A stretch of DNA of 64,000 bases from Bacteroidota bacterium (GCA_016711505.1 JADJSV010000004.1:124001-188000), one strand, 5' to 3'; counted from the stretch's first letter, positions 1-11,688 are shown. Numbers and translations: made by a program. Notes: a model not told the origin generated them from the sequence alone.

Positions 1-3000
1 AATAACGTTTCTATCCCGGGTGCAAATGCTGATAGTCTGATTGCAACTCTGGCAGGTAATTATACCGTCTCTGTCAGTGACGGAAGTTGTTCTGTTATGA
101 CTCCTGCATTTACATTAACAGTTGTAACAACAACTGCAAATCCTGTTACAACTTCTGCATCATCTTGTGGTGCAAGTTCATTGACACTGACCGCTACGGC
201 GTCTGATTCTATTTTCTGGTACGATGCTCCTAATGGTACAGAACTGGGATCCGGTGAAACTTTTATAACTCCGGTTTTAAATTCTACAACTACATATTAT
301 GCACGCAGCAGTAGAAACTGTCCAAGTGGTTTTGTAAGTGCAGTAGCTACTATCACTCAGCAAGCTGCAACGCCATTGGTAAATGATGTTTTCCGTTGTG
401 GTCCGGGTGCTGTAACTTTAACAGCATCTGATACGGCAACAATTCATTGGTACAATGCACCTACAGGTGGAGCACTTCTTGAAACGGGAAGCTCTTTCGT
501 GACGAATATAATTCCTCATGATACTGTCTTCTATGTTGAAGCAGGAAATTACTGCCCAAGTCAACGTATAGAAGTTCATGTTACGATTAATACTACCGAT
601 GAACCGATTGCAAACGATGTTTCCCGTTGTGGAACAGGAACTTTAACGCTGACGGCTACATCTTCTTCTCCTTTATTATGGTATTCAAGTGAATTCGGCG
701 GTTCTTCTGTAGGTAGTGGTGCTTCTTGGACCACACCGTCGATGAGTGCGACTGATACTTTTTATGTTGAAGCAAACGGCGGTTGTGCAAGTACGAGAGT
801 TCGCGTAATTGCAATAGTTTCGCCAATCCCGCCTGCACCAACTGCTTCCAATGTTACGATTTGCGGAACGGGTACAGTTGATCTGAATGCAATATCAACA
901 GAACAGGTATATTGGTTCTCATCCGGTATCGGCGGAACATTACTTTACACAGGAACAACTTTTACGACTCCGGTACTTACGACTACAACAACATATTATA
1001 TCGAAGCAGGTTATACTTGCAGAAGTTCCCGAACTGCCGTGCAGGCAATTGTTTCTTCAGTTCCAGCCCCACCGGCAGCATCTGATGTTTCACGATGCGG
1101 CACCGGTACAGTAAATCTTCTTGCAAATTCTCCGGAATTAATTTCATGGTTTGATGCAGCAGTAGCAGGTAATCTTCTTGCTACCGGTGATGCATTTACG
1201 ACACCATCAATTTCTGTTACTACTCCTTACTATGCAGAAGCCGGAACAGCTTGTTTGAGCAGCCGGACAATGGTGAACGCTATCGTTGAGACGGTTCCTG
1301 CTCCTCCAACTGCATCCGATGTTTCGCGTTGTGGTAGTGGAACAGTAACTCTGAATGCAACATCCTCTCAGACGATCTATTGGTATGCCAATGCATCCGG
1401 TGGTTCGCCATTAGCAACGGGAGCTAGTTATACAACACCTTCGCTTTCTTCAAATACAACCTATTATGTTGAAACAGGAAACTCTTGCCGTAGTACACGA
1501 ATTCCTGTGCAGGCATTGATCACAAGTCAGCCTGCTGCGCCAAGTGTAGTGGATGGTGCCCGTTGTGGTTCCGGAACTGTTGTTCTTACTGCATCATCAC
1601 CAGCTGTTATCAATTGGTATGCAAATGCAAGCGGTGGTCCATCTTTAGGAACAGGATCAACTTTTACAACTCCTGTCATAAGCACTACAACAACATATTA
1701 TGCAGAAGCAGGAAGCGGTTGTAATAGTCCTCGTGTACCTGTTGAAGCAACAATTACTTCAGCACCGGTTGCACCGGTTGCAGCTAACGTTTCACGTTGT
1801 GGTCCGGGAACAGTAACGCTTAACGCTGTAGGAACACAAACAATAAACTGGTACAGTGCTCCAACAGGAGGAACTCTTCTGGCATCTTCTGCAAGTTATA
1901 CTACTCCTTCAATTTCATCAACAACTACTTATTATGTTGAACAAGGGGCAGGAAGTTGTCAATCCAGCAGAGTAGCTGTACAGGCAATAGTGAATTCAAT
2001 TCCTTCAGCACCTTCTGCAAGTGATGTCAGCAGATGTGGCGCAGGATCAGTTACGCTTACAGCAACGTCATCAACTACTGTTAACTGGTATAGTTCTTCT
2101 TCAGGAGGAACTCAACTTGGAACAGGTCTGACGTTTAATACACCTTCTATTTCATCGACTACTACATATTATGCAGAAGCGAATAATGGTTGTGCAAGTT
2201 CAAGAACTGCTGTTGATGCAATAATCAATTCTGTTCCTGCAGTACCTTCAGCACCTGCGGTTAGCAGATGTGGAGCAGGTACCGTTAACTTAGTAGCAAC
2301 TTCTTCTGAACAATGTTTCTGGTATAGTGCTGCTTCCGGTGGAACTCTTTTGTTTACCGGTTTGTCATTCACTACTCCAAGTATTACGTCAACTACAACT
2401 TACTATGTTGAAACAGGAAATTCCTGCCGAAGCAACCGGATCGCTGTTCAGGCAATTATTACAACCCAACCTGCAAGCCCTTCTGTAACCGACGGTTCAC
2501 GATGTGGAACAGGTACTGTAAATTTATCCGCTACTTCAGCAACACAAATTAACTGGTATACCTCTGCAAGTGGCGGAAGCTCTGTTGCTACAGGAACGAC
2601 TTTTACAACTCCAAGTATTTCTTCTACGACTATCTATTATGCTGATGCAGGTACAGGCTGTAACAGTCCCCGGGTACCGGTCACTGCAACAATAGATCCG
2701 ATACCTTCTGTGCCAAGTGCCAGTGATGTTACCCGTTGTGGAACCGGTAGTGTTACTTTGACTGCAACTGCTACAGAACAAGTTTACTGGTACAGTGCTT
2801 CTTCCGGTGGAACATTGTTGCACACAGGAAATACATTTAATACACCTTCAATAACAACTTCAACGACGTATTATGTTGAGCAAGGAAATTCATGCAGAAG
2901 TAACAGAGTTGCCGTTGATGCTATCATTACAAATCCACCTGCTAGTCCGGCAGTAACGGATGGAAACCGATGTGGCCCGGGTACTGTTGTTCTATCAGCA

Positions 3001-5757
3001 ACTTCTTTAGCTCAGATCAACTGGTATGCAAATGCAAGCGGTGGTACTGCATTAGGTACAGGAACTTCATTTACTACTCCTTCAATTTCTGTAACAACTA
3101 TTTTCTATGCTGATGCCGGAACAGGATGTAATAGTGCAAGAGTACCGGTAACAGCAAATATTAATTCAGCTCCTGCAGCTCCTGTTGCTAACGATGTAGC
3201 AAGATGTTCTACAGGAACTGTTACGCTTACAGCTACCGGAACAGGCTCTATCAAATGGTATTCAGCTTCAAGTGGTGGTTCTGTTTTATTTACCGGATCA
3301 TCTTTCACTACTCCTTCAATTTCTGTTACAACAACTTATTATGTTGAAGCAGATAATGGTTGTGTTTCCTCCAGAACTTCTGTTGATGCTATCATCAACT
3401 CACCACCTGCTGAACCGATCTTAACAGACGGGTCGCGTTGTGGTACAGGAACTGTTGTCTTAACTGCATCATCACCTGTTAACGTAAATTGGTATTCATC
3501 TGCTTCTGGTGGAACCGTATTAGGTACGGGTCTGTCATTCACAACACCTCCTATAGGTACAACTACAACATTCTATGCTGATGCAGGATCTGGTTGCAAT
3601 AGTCCCCGCGTACCTGTTCAGGCAATTGTAAATTCAGTTCCAACTCTTCCTGTTGCTGCCGATGTTTCAAGATGTAATTCCGGTACTGTTATTCTTACAG
3701 CAAGTTCTAATGGGCCACTTACATGGTATAGCACTTCAACAGGCGGAACAGCTCTTGGAACCGGATCAACGTTTACTACTCCTTCACTTACTTCTACAAC
3801 TACATATTATGTCGAAGCGGGTGATGTCTGTTTAACAAACCGGGTTGCTGTTGATGCAATTATTACATCTGCGCCTCCGGTTCCTGTCTTAACAGACGGT
3901 GATCGTTGCGGAACAGGATCAGTCGTATTGACTGCTACAAGTTCTGATCAGGTTAACTGGTATTCATCAGCCAGTGGTGGATCTTCTTTGGGAACAGGCT
4001 TATCATTCAACACACCATCAATATCTGTTACAACGACTTTCTATGCTGATGCAGGAATAGGATGTAACAGTGCGAGAGTTTCAGTTCAGGCAATTGTAAA
4101 TCCAATACCTGCAGTTCCTGTTGCTGTTAGTGGTAACAGATGTGGTACCGGTACAGTAACATTGACCGCAACTTCCCCTGAGCAGATCTATTGGTATTCT
4201 ACTGCATCCGGTGGTGTTTTACTTGGAACAGGAAACTCATTCACTACGCCTTCAATTTCAGTTTCTACAAACTATTATGTTGAAACAGGAAACGATTGCA
4301 GAAGCAACAGGATATCTGTTCAAGCTGTAATTAATCCGATCCCTGCAGCACCTGCAACGTCAGATGTTTCCAGATGTAATACAGGTACAATAACCTTGAA
4401 TGCTGTTTCTTCTGAATCTATCTTCTGGTACGATACTCCTTCAGGTGGAAATTTATTATTTACCGGTCCTGCATTTACTACTCCTTCATTGTCAGTTTCA
4501 ACTCCTTATTATGTTGCAACGGGTGATGTGTGAATCAGCCCGAGAGTTCAGGTGTATGCTATCATTACGTCACCTCCTGCAGATCCAATCGTGTCGGATG
4601 CTTTTGCTTGCGGAACTGATTCAGCTCTCTTAATCGGAACTGCATCAACACAGATCAATTGGTATGATGCTCCAAGTGGTGGTAATCTGATCGGTATCGG
4701 TGACTCAATTTATAGTCCGGTAATTTCTGTCAATACAACCTTCTATGCAATCGCAGGATTAGGTTGTAACAGTAATCCGGTTGCTGTCGATGTTGATATC
4801 AATCCGGTGCCATCTGATCCGACAACACAAAGTTCATTCGTTTGTGGATCAGGGACTGTGACGCTTAATGCAACTTCAACTGAACAATTATACTGGTACG
4901 ACTCACCTACAGGTGGAACACTCCTTCTTACAGGAAGTACTTTTGTGTCACCATCGATCTCTTCAACTACAACATATTATGTTGAAGCCGGTGATCTTTG
5001 CAGAAGCAACAGAATACCGGTGGATGCACTTGTTACTCCTTATTCAGTTATAAATACATTGAATTCTGCCAGCAATTGCGGCGATGGAAGTTTAACATTG
5101 GAAGCAATTTCTACTGATCTGATTTCCTGGTACGATGCTCCGGGTGGAACATTACTTGCAACAGGAAGTACTTTTGTGACGCCGGTACTTACAGCTTCGC
5201 AGACCTATTATGTTATTGCTGGTAGTGATTGTCCTAGTGCAATTCAACAAGTGAATGCTACGATCTACGACCTCCCGGTTGTTGATCTTGGTCCTGATTC
5301 ATTATTCTATCAAAGCGGACAAACTGTAACTCTGGATGCAGGAGCAGGATTTCTGAATTACTTGTGGAATACTTCAGAAACCACGCAGCAAATTTCAGTT
5401 ACTAATTCCAGTTTCTATGAAGTAACTGCAATTGATTCTAATGGTTGTGCAGGCAATGATATTATTTATGTTGATTTCTCTATTGGAATTGAACAAAGTG
5501 AATTAAGTAATTCATTAAGTGTTTATCCGAATCCAACTCATGATAAATTTGTATTGGAATTAAATAAAAATTCTATCAAAAAATTATCTGTGAAGATCAG
5601 TTCGTCTGATGGAAAACTGGTTAACCGGGAAATTCTAAGTTCTCCTTCAGGAGCATATAAACATGAATTTTCAATGCAAGGTTATTCTGCAGGAATTTAT
5701 TTTGTAGAATTACAAAGTGAAAATCAAAAGGCAATCATTAAACTGATTGTACAATAA
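1..5757 (+). CDS. Giant Ig-like repeat surface protein, T9SS cargo (5' partial, internal TGA)
   Basis: The reading frame is open from the first base, so the start lies upstream. About 1,918 codons are visible. After roughly 45 residues of another Ig/PKD-like module come 22 tandem domains of about 77 residues. They resemble the CHU_C-associated Ig-like family: an R-C-G start, a central W-Y, S-G-G, T-T-Y-Y and a second cysteine near V-E-A-G-x-x-C. A different Ig-like module and a C-terminal T9SS type A sorting domain (Y-P-N-P, then G-I-Y-F-V-E) follow. The product is probably a cell-surface or secreted adhesin or fibre. A TGA at 4531-4533 replaces the second cysteine of repeat 19. The frame is otherwise unbroken on both sides, so this is one gene with a nonsense change or base error. 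If the stop is real, the product loses the sorting domain. Family assignment is by motif; the ligand is unknown. Confidence 0.85.
139..5268 (+). repeat. 22-copy tandem Ig-domain coding repeat (~234 bp unit)
   Basis: Twenty-two units of about 234 bp encode the Ig-like domains of the surface protein. From about repeat 6 on, many units alternate between two kinds. One ends in a C-R-S-N-R-type motif with W-Y preceded by E-Q-x-Y. The other ends in C-N-S-P-R-V-P-V with I-N-W-Y. This implies duplication of a two-domain unit of about 468 bp. The units have diverged in sequence, so the array is not recent. Confidence 0.85.
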
Positions 5758-5776
5758 AATATAATTTTTGATTCTG

Positions 5777-5810
5777 AAAAAGGGAGTGCTGAATGGCATT
5801 CCCTTTTTTT
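5777..5810 (+). terminator. Rho-independent terminator after the Ig-repeat gene
   Basis: A 13-bp stem pairs 5777-5789 with 5796-5808, with one G-T wobble and a 6-base loop. The right arm runs into seven T residues. It begins 19 bases after the stop codon. Confidence 0.8.
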
Positions 5811-5837
5811 ATGGCATGAAGTCGTTTAATTTTACCA

Positions 5838-5870
5838 TTTGTGCAGCGATAAAATATATGTTTATCTTTA
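5838..5870 (+). promoter_or_regulatory. Bacteroidota-type promoter for the ClC gene
   Basis: TTTG at 5838-5841 is followed after 21 bases by TATCTTTA at 5863-5870. This fits the Bacteroidota pattern of a TTTG -33 box, a 19-21 base spacer and a TAnnTTTG -7 box, with one mismatch. The -7 box ends only five bases before the ATG, so the transcript may begin at or next to the start codon. Confidence 0.55.
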
Positions 5871-5875
5871 CATAA

Positions 5876-7636
5876 ATGGTTGTGAAAAAATTAGGCTTCT
5901 GGCGTAAGAAATATTTTGGGACACGAACATCTCTCATCCTGACTAGTGTTGTTATTGGATTACTTACAGCTATCTGTGCGGTGATCCTTAAAAACGCAGT
6001 TTCATTTATTCAGGAGTCAGTACATCAGATTTCAATTTCGGAAGGGTATCATTTGTTGCTCTTCATTTTTCCGACGGTAGGAATTCTTCTTACAGTTTTC
6101 TATACACAAGTATTCAGAAATGGTGAACTTGGCAGGGGAGTGACCAACATAATTTATACGATATCCAGGAAATCGAGTTTTGTTGAAAAGGATAAATTGT
6201 ACTCGCAAATGCTGAGTAGTATTCTGACTGTTGGCTTTGGAGGTTCTGCCGGACTTGAAGCACCAATTGCAGCTACAGGTTCTGCTATCGGCAGTAACAC
6301 TGCCCGCTGGCTTCGTTTCAATTTAAAAGAAAGAACTCTTCTCTTAGCATGTGGCGCTGCTGCAGGGATCTCAGCCATCTTCAATGCTCCCATAGCCGGA
6401 GTGATCTTTGCCTTTGAAATTTTGCTGGTCAATATGCCGGTTCCGGTAATTGTTCCTTTGATCATAGCTTCTGCCAGCTCTGCATTGTTATCGCATCTGA
6501 TCTATTCCGGTCAGCCATTTGTATTGATTACGAGTTCGTGGTCTTCGAATCATGTAGGATATTATATTTTATTAGGATTTATTGCTGCATTCGTTTCTGT
6601 CTATGCGATCAGAATATATTTTTTTATTGGTGATCTCTTTTATGGAAAACAAAATGTTTATCTGAAGGCAATTATTGGCGGACTTGCTCTTGGCGGACTT
6701 ATATTTTTATTTCCGGCGTTATATGGAGAAGGTTATGGAAGTGTATTGGATCTCTTGCATAAAGATTCCGGTGGATTATTAGCTGACAGTATTTTTATTC
6801 CTGATGCCGGTGCATGGACTTTGGTTGTGATCGCCGTTGCATTGATGCTTCTGAAAGTTGTTGCAACTTCACTAACCGTTGGAGCAGGAGGGAACGGCGG
6901 TATGTTTGGATCATCTCTTTTTACAGGTGCTATGTGCGGATTTGCTTTTGCGCATACTGTAAATCTGCTTGGTATTGCACATCTCGATGAAGTTAATTTT
7001 ACTGTGATCGGTATGGCTGCGATGATGAGTGGTATCATTCATTCTCCTCTGACGGCAATTTTTCTTATTGCAGAAATTACCGGTGGATATGCATTGTTTG
7101 TTCCATTGATGGTGGTAAGTTCAATATCATATTTAGTGTCGAAATATTTTGAACCATTTTCTGTATACACTAAAAAACTTGCTTTAAAAGGTGATCTCAT
7201 CAGCACCGATAAAGATAAACTCGTTCTTGCACGTATGGCTCTGCGAAATTATCTTGAAACAGATTTTGTTTCTGTTAACCAGAACGACACGCTTGCAGAA
7301 TTGATCCATGCAATAGAAATTTCAAAACGAAATATTTTTCCGGTTGTCAATGAAGAAAATGTACTTGTTGGAGAAATTCTTCTTGACAATGTCAGACATG
7401 TCATGTTCTCAAAAGAATTGTACGATAAGACTTATTTAAAAGATCTGATGATCACTCCCGCTGCCATCATCGATATTCACGACAGTATGGAAAAAGTACT
7501 CCAACTCTTCGATCAAACTAATTTGTGGAATTTACCGGTCACTGATAAAGGAAAATATATTGGCTTTGTTTCCAAATCAAAAATTTTCACACACTATAGG
7601 CATCATTTGATAAAGGATGGCGTTGTGCCGGCATGA
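5876..7636 (+). CDS. ClC-family chloride channel/transporter with CBS pair
   Basis: This 586-residue membrane protein moves chloride, either as a channel or as a Cl-/H+ exchanger. About 430 residues of hydrophobic helices contain the ClC signatures. G-L-E-A-P has Glu128 at the usual gating-glutamate position, and G-N-G-G-M-F-G matches the GxFxP-region loop. The last 130 residues form two CBS domains, which in this family bind adenine nucleotides and regulate gating. The gene stands alone, between a terminator and a long hairpin. I cannot tell channel from exchanger by sequence. Confidence 0.9.
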   Translation: MVVKKLGFWRKKYFGTRTSLILTSVVIGLLTAICAVILKNAVSFIQESVHQISISEGYHLLLFIFPTVGILLTVFYTQVFRNGELGRGVTNIIYTISRKSSFVEKDKLYSQMLSSILTVGFGGSAGLEAPIAATGSAIGSNTARWLRFNLKERTLLLACGAAAGISAIFNAPIAGVIFAFEILLVNMPVPVIVPLIIASASSALLSHLIYSGQPFVLITSSWSSNHVGYYILLGFIAAFVSVYAIRIYFFIGDLFYGKQNVYLKAIIGGLALGGLIFLFPALYGEGYGSVLDLLHKDSGGLLADSIFIPDAGAWTLVVIAVALMLLKVVATSLTVGAGGNGGMFGSSLFTGAMCGFAFAHTVNLLGIAHLDEVNFTVIGMAAMMSGIIHSPLTAIFLIAEITGGYALFVPLMVVSSISYLVSKYFEPFSVYTKKLALKGDLISTDKDKLVLARMALRNYLETDFVSVNQNDTLAELIHAIEISKRNIFPVVNEENVLVGEILLDNVRHVMFSKELYDKTYLKDLMITPAAIIDIHDSMEKVLQLFDQTNLWNLPVTDKGKYIGFVSKSKIFTHYRHHLIKDGVVPA

Positions 7637-7644
7637 CTTATGAA

Positions 7645-7716
7645 GTTCAATGTTCAAAGTTCAAAGTTGGCTTCGTAGTTGACTACGAAGCCAACTTTGA
7701 ACTTTGAACATTGAAC
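7645..7716. repeat. 35-bp perfect inverted repeat between convergent genes
   Basis: Arms 7645-7679 and 7682-7716 are perfectly complementary with only two bases between them. The structure fills the gap between the convergent ClC and lpdA genes. It could act as a two-way terminator, but there is no clear T-tract, and the perfect 35-bp arms are longer than a terminator needs. Inside each arm a TTCAAAG word is repeated. Confidence 0.85.
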
Positions 7717-7730
7717 CTTCAGCCTTGAAC

Positions 7731-9118
7731 TTAAAGATGTATACACTCCCCATAAGCCTCCGCCACAGCTTCCATAATAGCTTCGCTCATTGTCGGGTGG
7801 GGGTGGACTGTTTTAATTATTTCATGGCCTGTTGTTTCCAGTTTTCTTGCTGCTACTACTTCGGCAACGAGTTCAGTTACATTGGCACCGATCATGTGTG
7901 CACCTAGCCATTCGCCATATTTGGCATCAAAGATAACTTTTACAAATCCGTCGAAATTACCGCCGGCTTTTGCTTTGCCACTTGCTGAAAAAGGAAACTT
8001 GCCTACTTTGATCTCATATCCTGCTTCTTTAGCTGCCTTTTCTGTATACCCTACAGATGCAACTTCCGGTGAACAATAAGTACATCCGGGAATGTTCTTA
8101 TAATCTATCGGCTCAACATGCATGCCTGCAATTTTCTCTACACATGTTATTCCTTCATGAGATGCTACGTGTGCAAGTGCAGGTGTATTCAGTACATCAC
8201 CGATTGCAAAATATCCCGGCATATTTGTCTGATACCATTCATTCACAAGGACCTTACCTTTATCAGTAATAATTCCAACTTCTTCAAGTCCGATGTTTTC
8301 AATATTAGATGTAATGCCAACTGCCGAAAGAACAACATCACATTCTAAGATCTCTTCACCTTTTTTACTTTTTACTTTTACCCTACATCCTTTGCCTGAT
8401 GTATCAACACTTTCAACAGTTGATTCAAGCATAATTTCTATACCTGATTTTTTGAATGAACGTGCCAGTTGTTTTGAAACATCTTCATCTTCTACCGGAA
8501 CAATGTTCGGCATGAATTCAACGATCGTTACTTTCGTTCCGATTGAATGATAAAAATATGCAAACTCAACTCCAATAGCACCTGAACCAACTACAACCAT
8601 TGACTTTGGTTGATTCTCAAGTGACATAGCTTCTCTGTAACCGATGACTTTTTTTCCGTCTTGTTTTAACGAAGGCAATTCACGTGAACGAGCTCCTGTT
8701 GCAATAACAATATTCTTTGCTTCGTACGTCTGAAGTTTTCCGGCATTATCCTTCACTTCAACTTTACGACCAGCTTTCAATGTGCCATAACCGGCTATTA
8801 CGTCAACTTTATTTTTCTTCAGTAAAAATGTTACCCCTTGCTCATTGCATCTGCTACACCACGACTGCGTTTTACCATTGCAGGAAAATCTGCTTCTGCT
8901 CCTGATACTTTTATTCCGTAGTCCTGTGCATGCATTAAATATTCAAAAACCTGGGCACTCTTTAAAAGAGCTTTCGTAGGTATACAACCCCAGTTCAGAC
9001 AAACTCCGCCAAGCTCAGATTTCTCTATAATGGCTGTTTTCATTCCTAACTGTGCTGCCCGAATTGCTGCTACATAACCACCGGGACCACTTCCCAATAC
9101 AATAAGATCGTAATTCAT
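7731..9118 (-). CDS. lpdA: Dihydrolipoyl dehydrogenase (single-base frameshift)
   Basis: This is the E3 flavoenzyme that reoxidises dihydrolipoamide in 2-oxoacid dehydrogenase and glycine cleavage complexes. The N-terminus has the FAD motif G-S-G-P-G-G-Y (residues 9-15) and the redox pair Cys40/Cys45 in G-G-V-C-L-N-W-G-C. The downstream part has the NAD-binding G-S-G-A-I-G and the C-terminal H-P-H-P-T-M-S-E active-site motif. The frame breaks at a run of four C on the plus strand (8834-8837, GGGG in the gene). A fifth G restores a continuous 462-residue protein with the expected sequence across the join. No E1 or E2 partner lies nearby. A sequencing deletion is more likely than a pseudogene. 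Confidence 0.9.
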
Positions 9119-9553
9119 AATTTTCAGAATTTGGGCGAAGGTAATTACAATTTTGTGAATTTGTAGTCGTTCTAAGAATGAGATCTTTTTCGCATTTCTT
9201 AAAGTTAAATATACTATTCTAATTGATAATTCCTTGTAAGTAATTGATTCGTAATAATATAAATCAATGCTTGCTATGATCAAATTTAGCCAATCATTTA
9301 GTGAACTTTTTTGAAAGAAAAATATCTTATTTCTTCTCATGCATCTACCGCAATAAATCTGCGCAAAATCTGCGAGTTCTGCGGAATCTGCGGGATTAAA
9401 AACACACAATATTTATTTCCCGCAGATCCCGCAGAACTCGCAGATTTTGCGCAGATTGAATACTATTCCTCTATTTAAGTTCACAGTTAAAAAATGTTGA
9501 ATTCTTCACCTGAGGATGCGTAAAATGCAAGCAGATTATTTATAAAATTGCAT
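9119..9553. other. Intergenic region between lpdA and the M61 gene
   Basis: This 435-base gap separates two divergent genes, so it should hold both promoters. Its main feature is the CTGCG-rich inverted repeat at 9356-9457, listed separately. Just before the M61 start is TAAAATTG (9543-9550), a partial match to the -7 box, with no convincing -33 partner. I see no gene here. Confidence 0.5.
9356..9457. repeat. CTGCG-rich palindromic element, copy 1
   Basis: Arms of 40 bp (9356-9395 and 9418-9457) pair with one mismatch around a 22-base loop. Each arm is built from repeats of a CTGCG word. Closely related copies occur at 35788-35885 (both arms) and 37538-37575 (one arm). It is therefore a dispersed element, not a private terminator. 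Confidence 0.9.
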
Positions 9554-11304
9554 ATGGCCATTTTATACAAATTATCCGCCGCTCATCCGATCTCTCACTT
9601 TGTCGAAATTGAAATGCACGTTTCAGATATTGACGGTGATGAAGTAGTTTTTCAATTACCAAGTTGGAGACCCGGACGATATGAAATTGCAAACTTTGCA
9701 AAGAATATCAGAAAATGGAAGGCAGTCAATAAAAAAAATGAAGCACTGGCTTTCAGAAAACTTAATAAAGATTCCTGGAGTGTTTCAACTGATGGAGCAA
9801 AAGAACTGATCGTCAAGTACGAATATTATTGTGCTCAGTTAGATGCAGGCGCTTGTTGGGTCGACGACGAACAGATCTATATAAATCCTGTTCATTGTTT
9901 TCTTTTTATTCATGACCGGATCCATGAAGAATGTATTGTTGAATTGTCTCTTCCTGCTAATTACAGAATAGCAACTTCATTGCAGAAATCAGGTGAAAGA
10001 ATTTTGCTCGCTGAAGATTATGATGAACTTGTAGATAGTCCTTTTATAGCAAGTTCAACCTTGCAGGTAAAATCATATGAAGCTTCAGGAATAAATTTCT
10101 CCATAGCTATTCAGGGAGATACTCAACCGGATTGGCCAAGAATTCTGGCTGACTTCAAAGCATTTTCTGAAAAGCAAATTGAGATCATGGGAAGTTTTCC
10201 TGTAGAAGATTATATTTTCCTTGTACAGATTCTCCCTAACCGGTTTTACCACGGTGTAGAACATCTTCGCTCAACTGTTCTGGCATTAGGTCCCGGTTCG
10301 CAATTGATGAATGAATCACTTTATACTGATTTCATCGGAGTAGCATCACATGAATTATTTCATGCTTGGAATATTAAAACGATTCGCCCGATTGAAATGA
10401 TGCCTTATGATTATACTAAGGAAAATTATTCAAGACTTGGATATGTTTACGAAGGAGTAACAACATATTATGGTGATCAGATCCTGGCTCGTGCTGATGT
10501 TTATACAATTGATCAGTATTTTGTAGAAGTAAATTTGAGATTGCAAAAGCATTTTGATAATCCGGGAAGACTTAACATGGCAGTGGCTGATAGCAGCTTC
10601 GATACGTGGCTCGACGGATATGTTCCCGGTGTTCCGGGAAGAAAGACTTCAATTTATGATGAAGGAAGTTTGACTGCAATGATGACTGATCTTCTGATCC
10701 GGAAAAATACTGATCATAAGGCATCGCTCGATACCGTTATGGTCAACCTGTATAATGACTTCGGAAAAAAAATGCGCGGATATACTGACCACGATTATAT
10801 TTCTCTGGTTAGTCATTGCGCAGGAGTTTCACTTGCAGATTTCTTTATCGATTTTGTCTATGGAACGGAGGATGATACCGAGATCCTTCAGGAGACTCTG
10901 AATTATGCCGGATTACTTTTGCATCAGATCCCTTCAGAAGAAGAAAGTGAAAGATATTTTGGTTTTAAAATTTCTGCTGATAGCCGGATCACAAAAGTTA
11001 CTGCTGTTTATCCTGATTCACCTGCATTTACTGCAGGATTGGGTAAGGATGATGAGATCGTTGCTGTGAATGAAAGAAAGTGGAAGATAATTTGCAGGAA
11101 CTACTTTTTTTAAGTCGTGGTGAAACAATTGTGATAACAGTTCTTACTCCTATGAAACGACTTAAGGATATTGCAATTGAAGGTAACTCTGAAGAATATT
11201 ATCCAAAATATAGTATTGTAAAAAATATTAATGCTGGTCAGGAACAACAACGATTCTTTAAATCGTGGTTAGGAAAAGAATTTCAGGAAACAAAAAGTTT
11301 ATGA
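9554..11304 (+). CDS. M61-family metallopeptidase with PDZ-like tail (single-base frameshift)
   Basis: This glycyl aminopeptidase-like zinc protease has an M61 N-terminal beta domain and a zinc motif H-E-L-F-H at residues 266-270, then W-N-I-K-T-I-R-P, which is typical of M61. The C-terminal part is PDZ-like. I chose the ATG at 9554 over an upstream TTG. The frame breaks in the AAA run at 11077-11079. One added A joins N-E-R-K to V-E-D-N-L-Q-E-L-L and gives 583 residues. The restored frame ends in a TGA that overlaps the ridA start codon, an arrangement expected of a real gene end. Without repair the protein stops within its PDZ domain. No signal peptide is seen, so it is probably cytoplasmic. 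Confidence 0.85.
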
Positions 11305-11678
11305 AAAGAATTATCAAAACATCAAATGCTCCCGCACCAATAGGTCCATATAACCAGGCGGTTGAGGTCAACAATACTCTTTATGTTTCCGGACAGATTG
11401 CAATAAATCCTGCCGATGGAACTCTGGTCATGTTGAATATTTTAAGAGAAGCTACTCAGGTACTGGAAAATATTTCTGCTATCTTGAAAGAAGCCGGTTA
11501 TTCTTTCAGTGATGTTGTCAAGACAACGATTTTCCTGAGCGACATGAATAATTTTTCTGCAGTCAATGATGTATACGCAAATTACTTCACAGATAATTTC
11601 CCTGCACGTGAAACTGTTGAAGTAGCAGGACTTCCGAAAAATGTGAATGTTGAAATTTCTGTGATAGCAGTAAAGTAA
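11301..11678 (+). CDS. ridA: RidA-family enamine/imine deaminase
   Basis: This 125-residue RidA/YjgF protein hydrolyses reactive enamine and imine intermediates released by PLP enzymes, such as 2-aminoacrylate from threonine or serine dehydratase. Family signs are the N-terminal A-P-A-P-I-G-P-Y-N-Q-A-V, Y-V-S-G-Q-I and the final A-R-E-T-V-E-V-A-G-L-P. The ATG at 11301 overlaps the M61 stop (ATGA). It is followed closely by an amidotransferase and the threonine genes, a sensible place for a guard of PLP-dependent amino-acid chemistry. Confidence 0.92.
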   Translation: MKRIIKTSNAPAPIGPYNQAVEVNNTLYVSGQIAINPADGTLVMLNILREATQVLENISAILKEAGYSFSDVVKTTIFLSDMNNFSAVNDVYANYFTDNFPARETVEVAGLPKNVNVEISVIAVK

Positions 11679-11688
11679 TCTCCGGAGC

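Noticed and set aside
4531..4580. TGA at 4531 as a selenocysteine codon
   Set aside because: It replaces a cysteine, which is suggestive, but I see no strong hairpin directly after it, TGA is used as a normal stop nearby, and a structural Ig-domain cysteine is an unlikely selenocysteine site.
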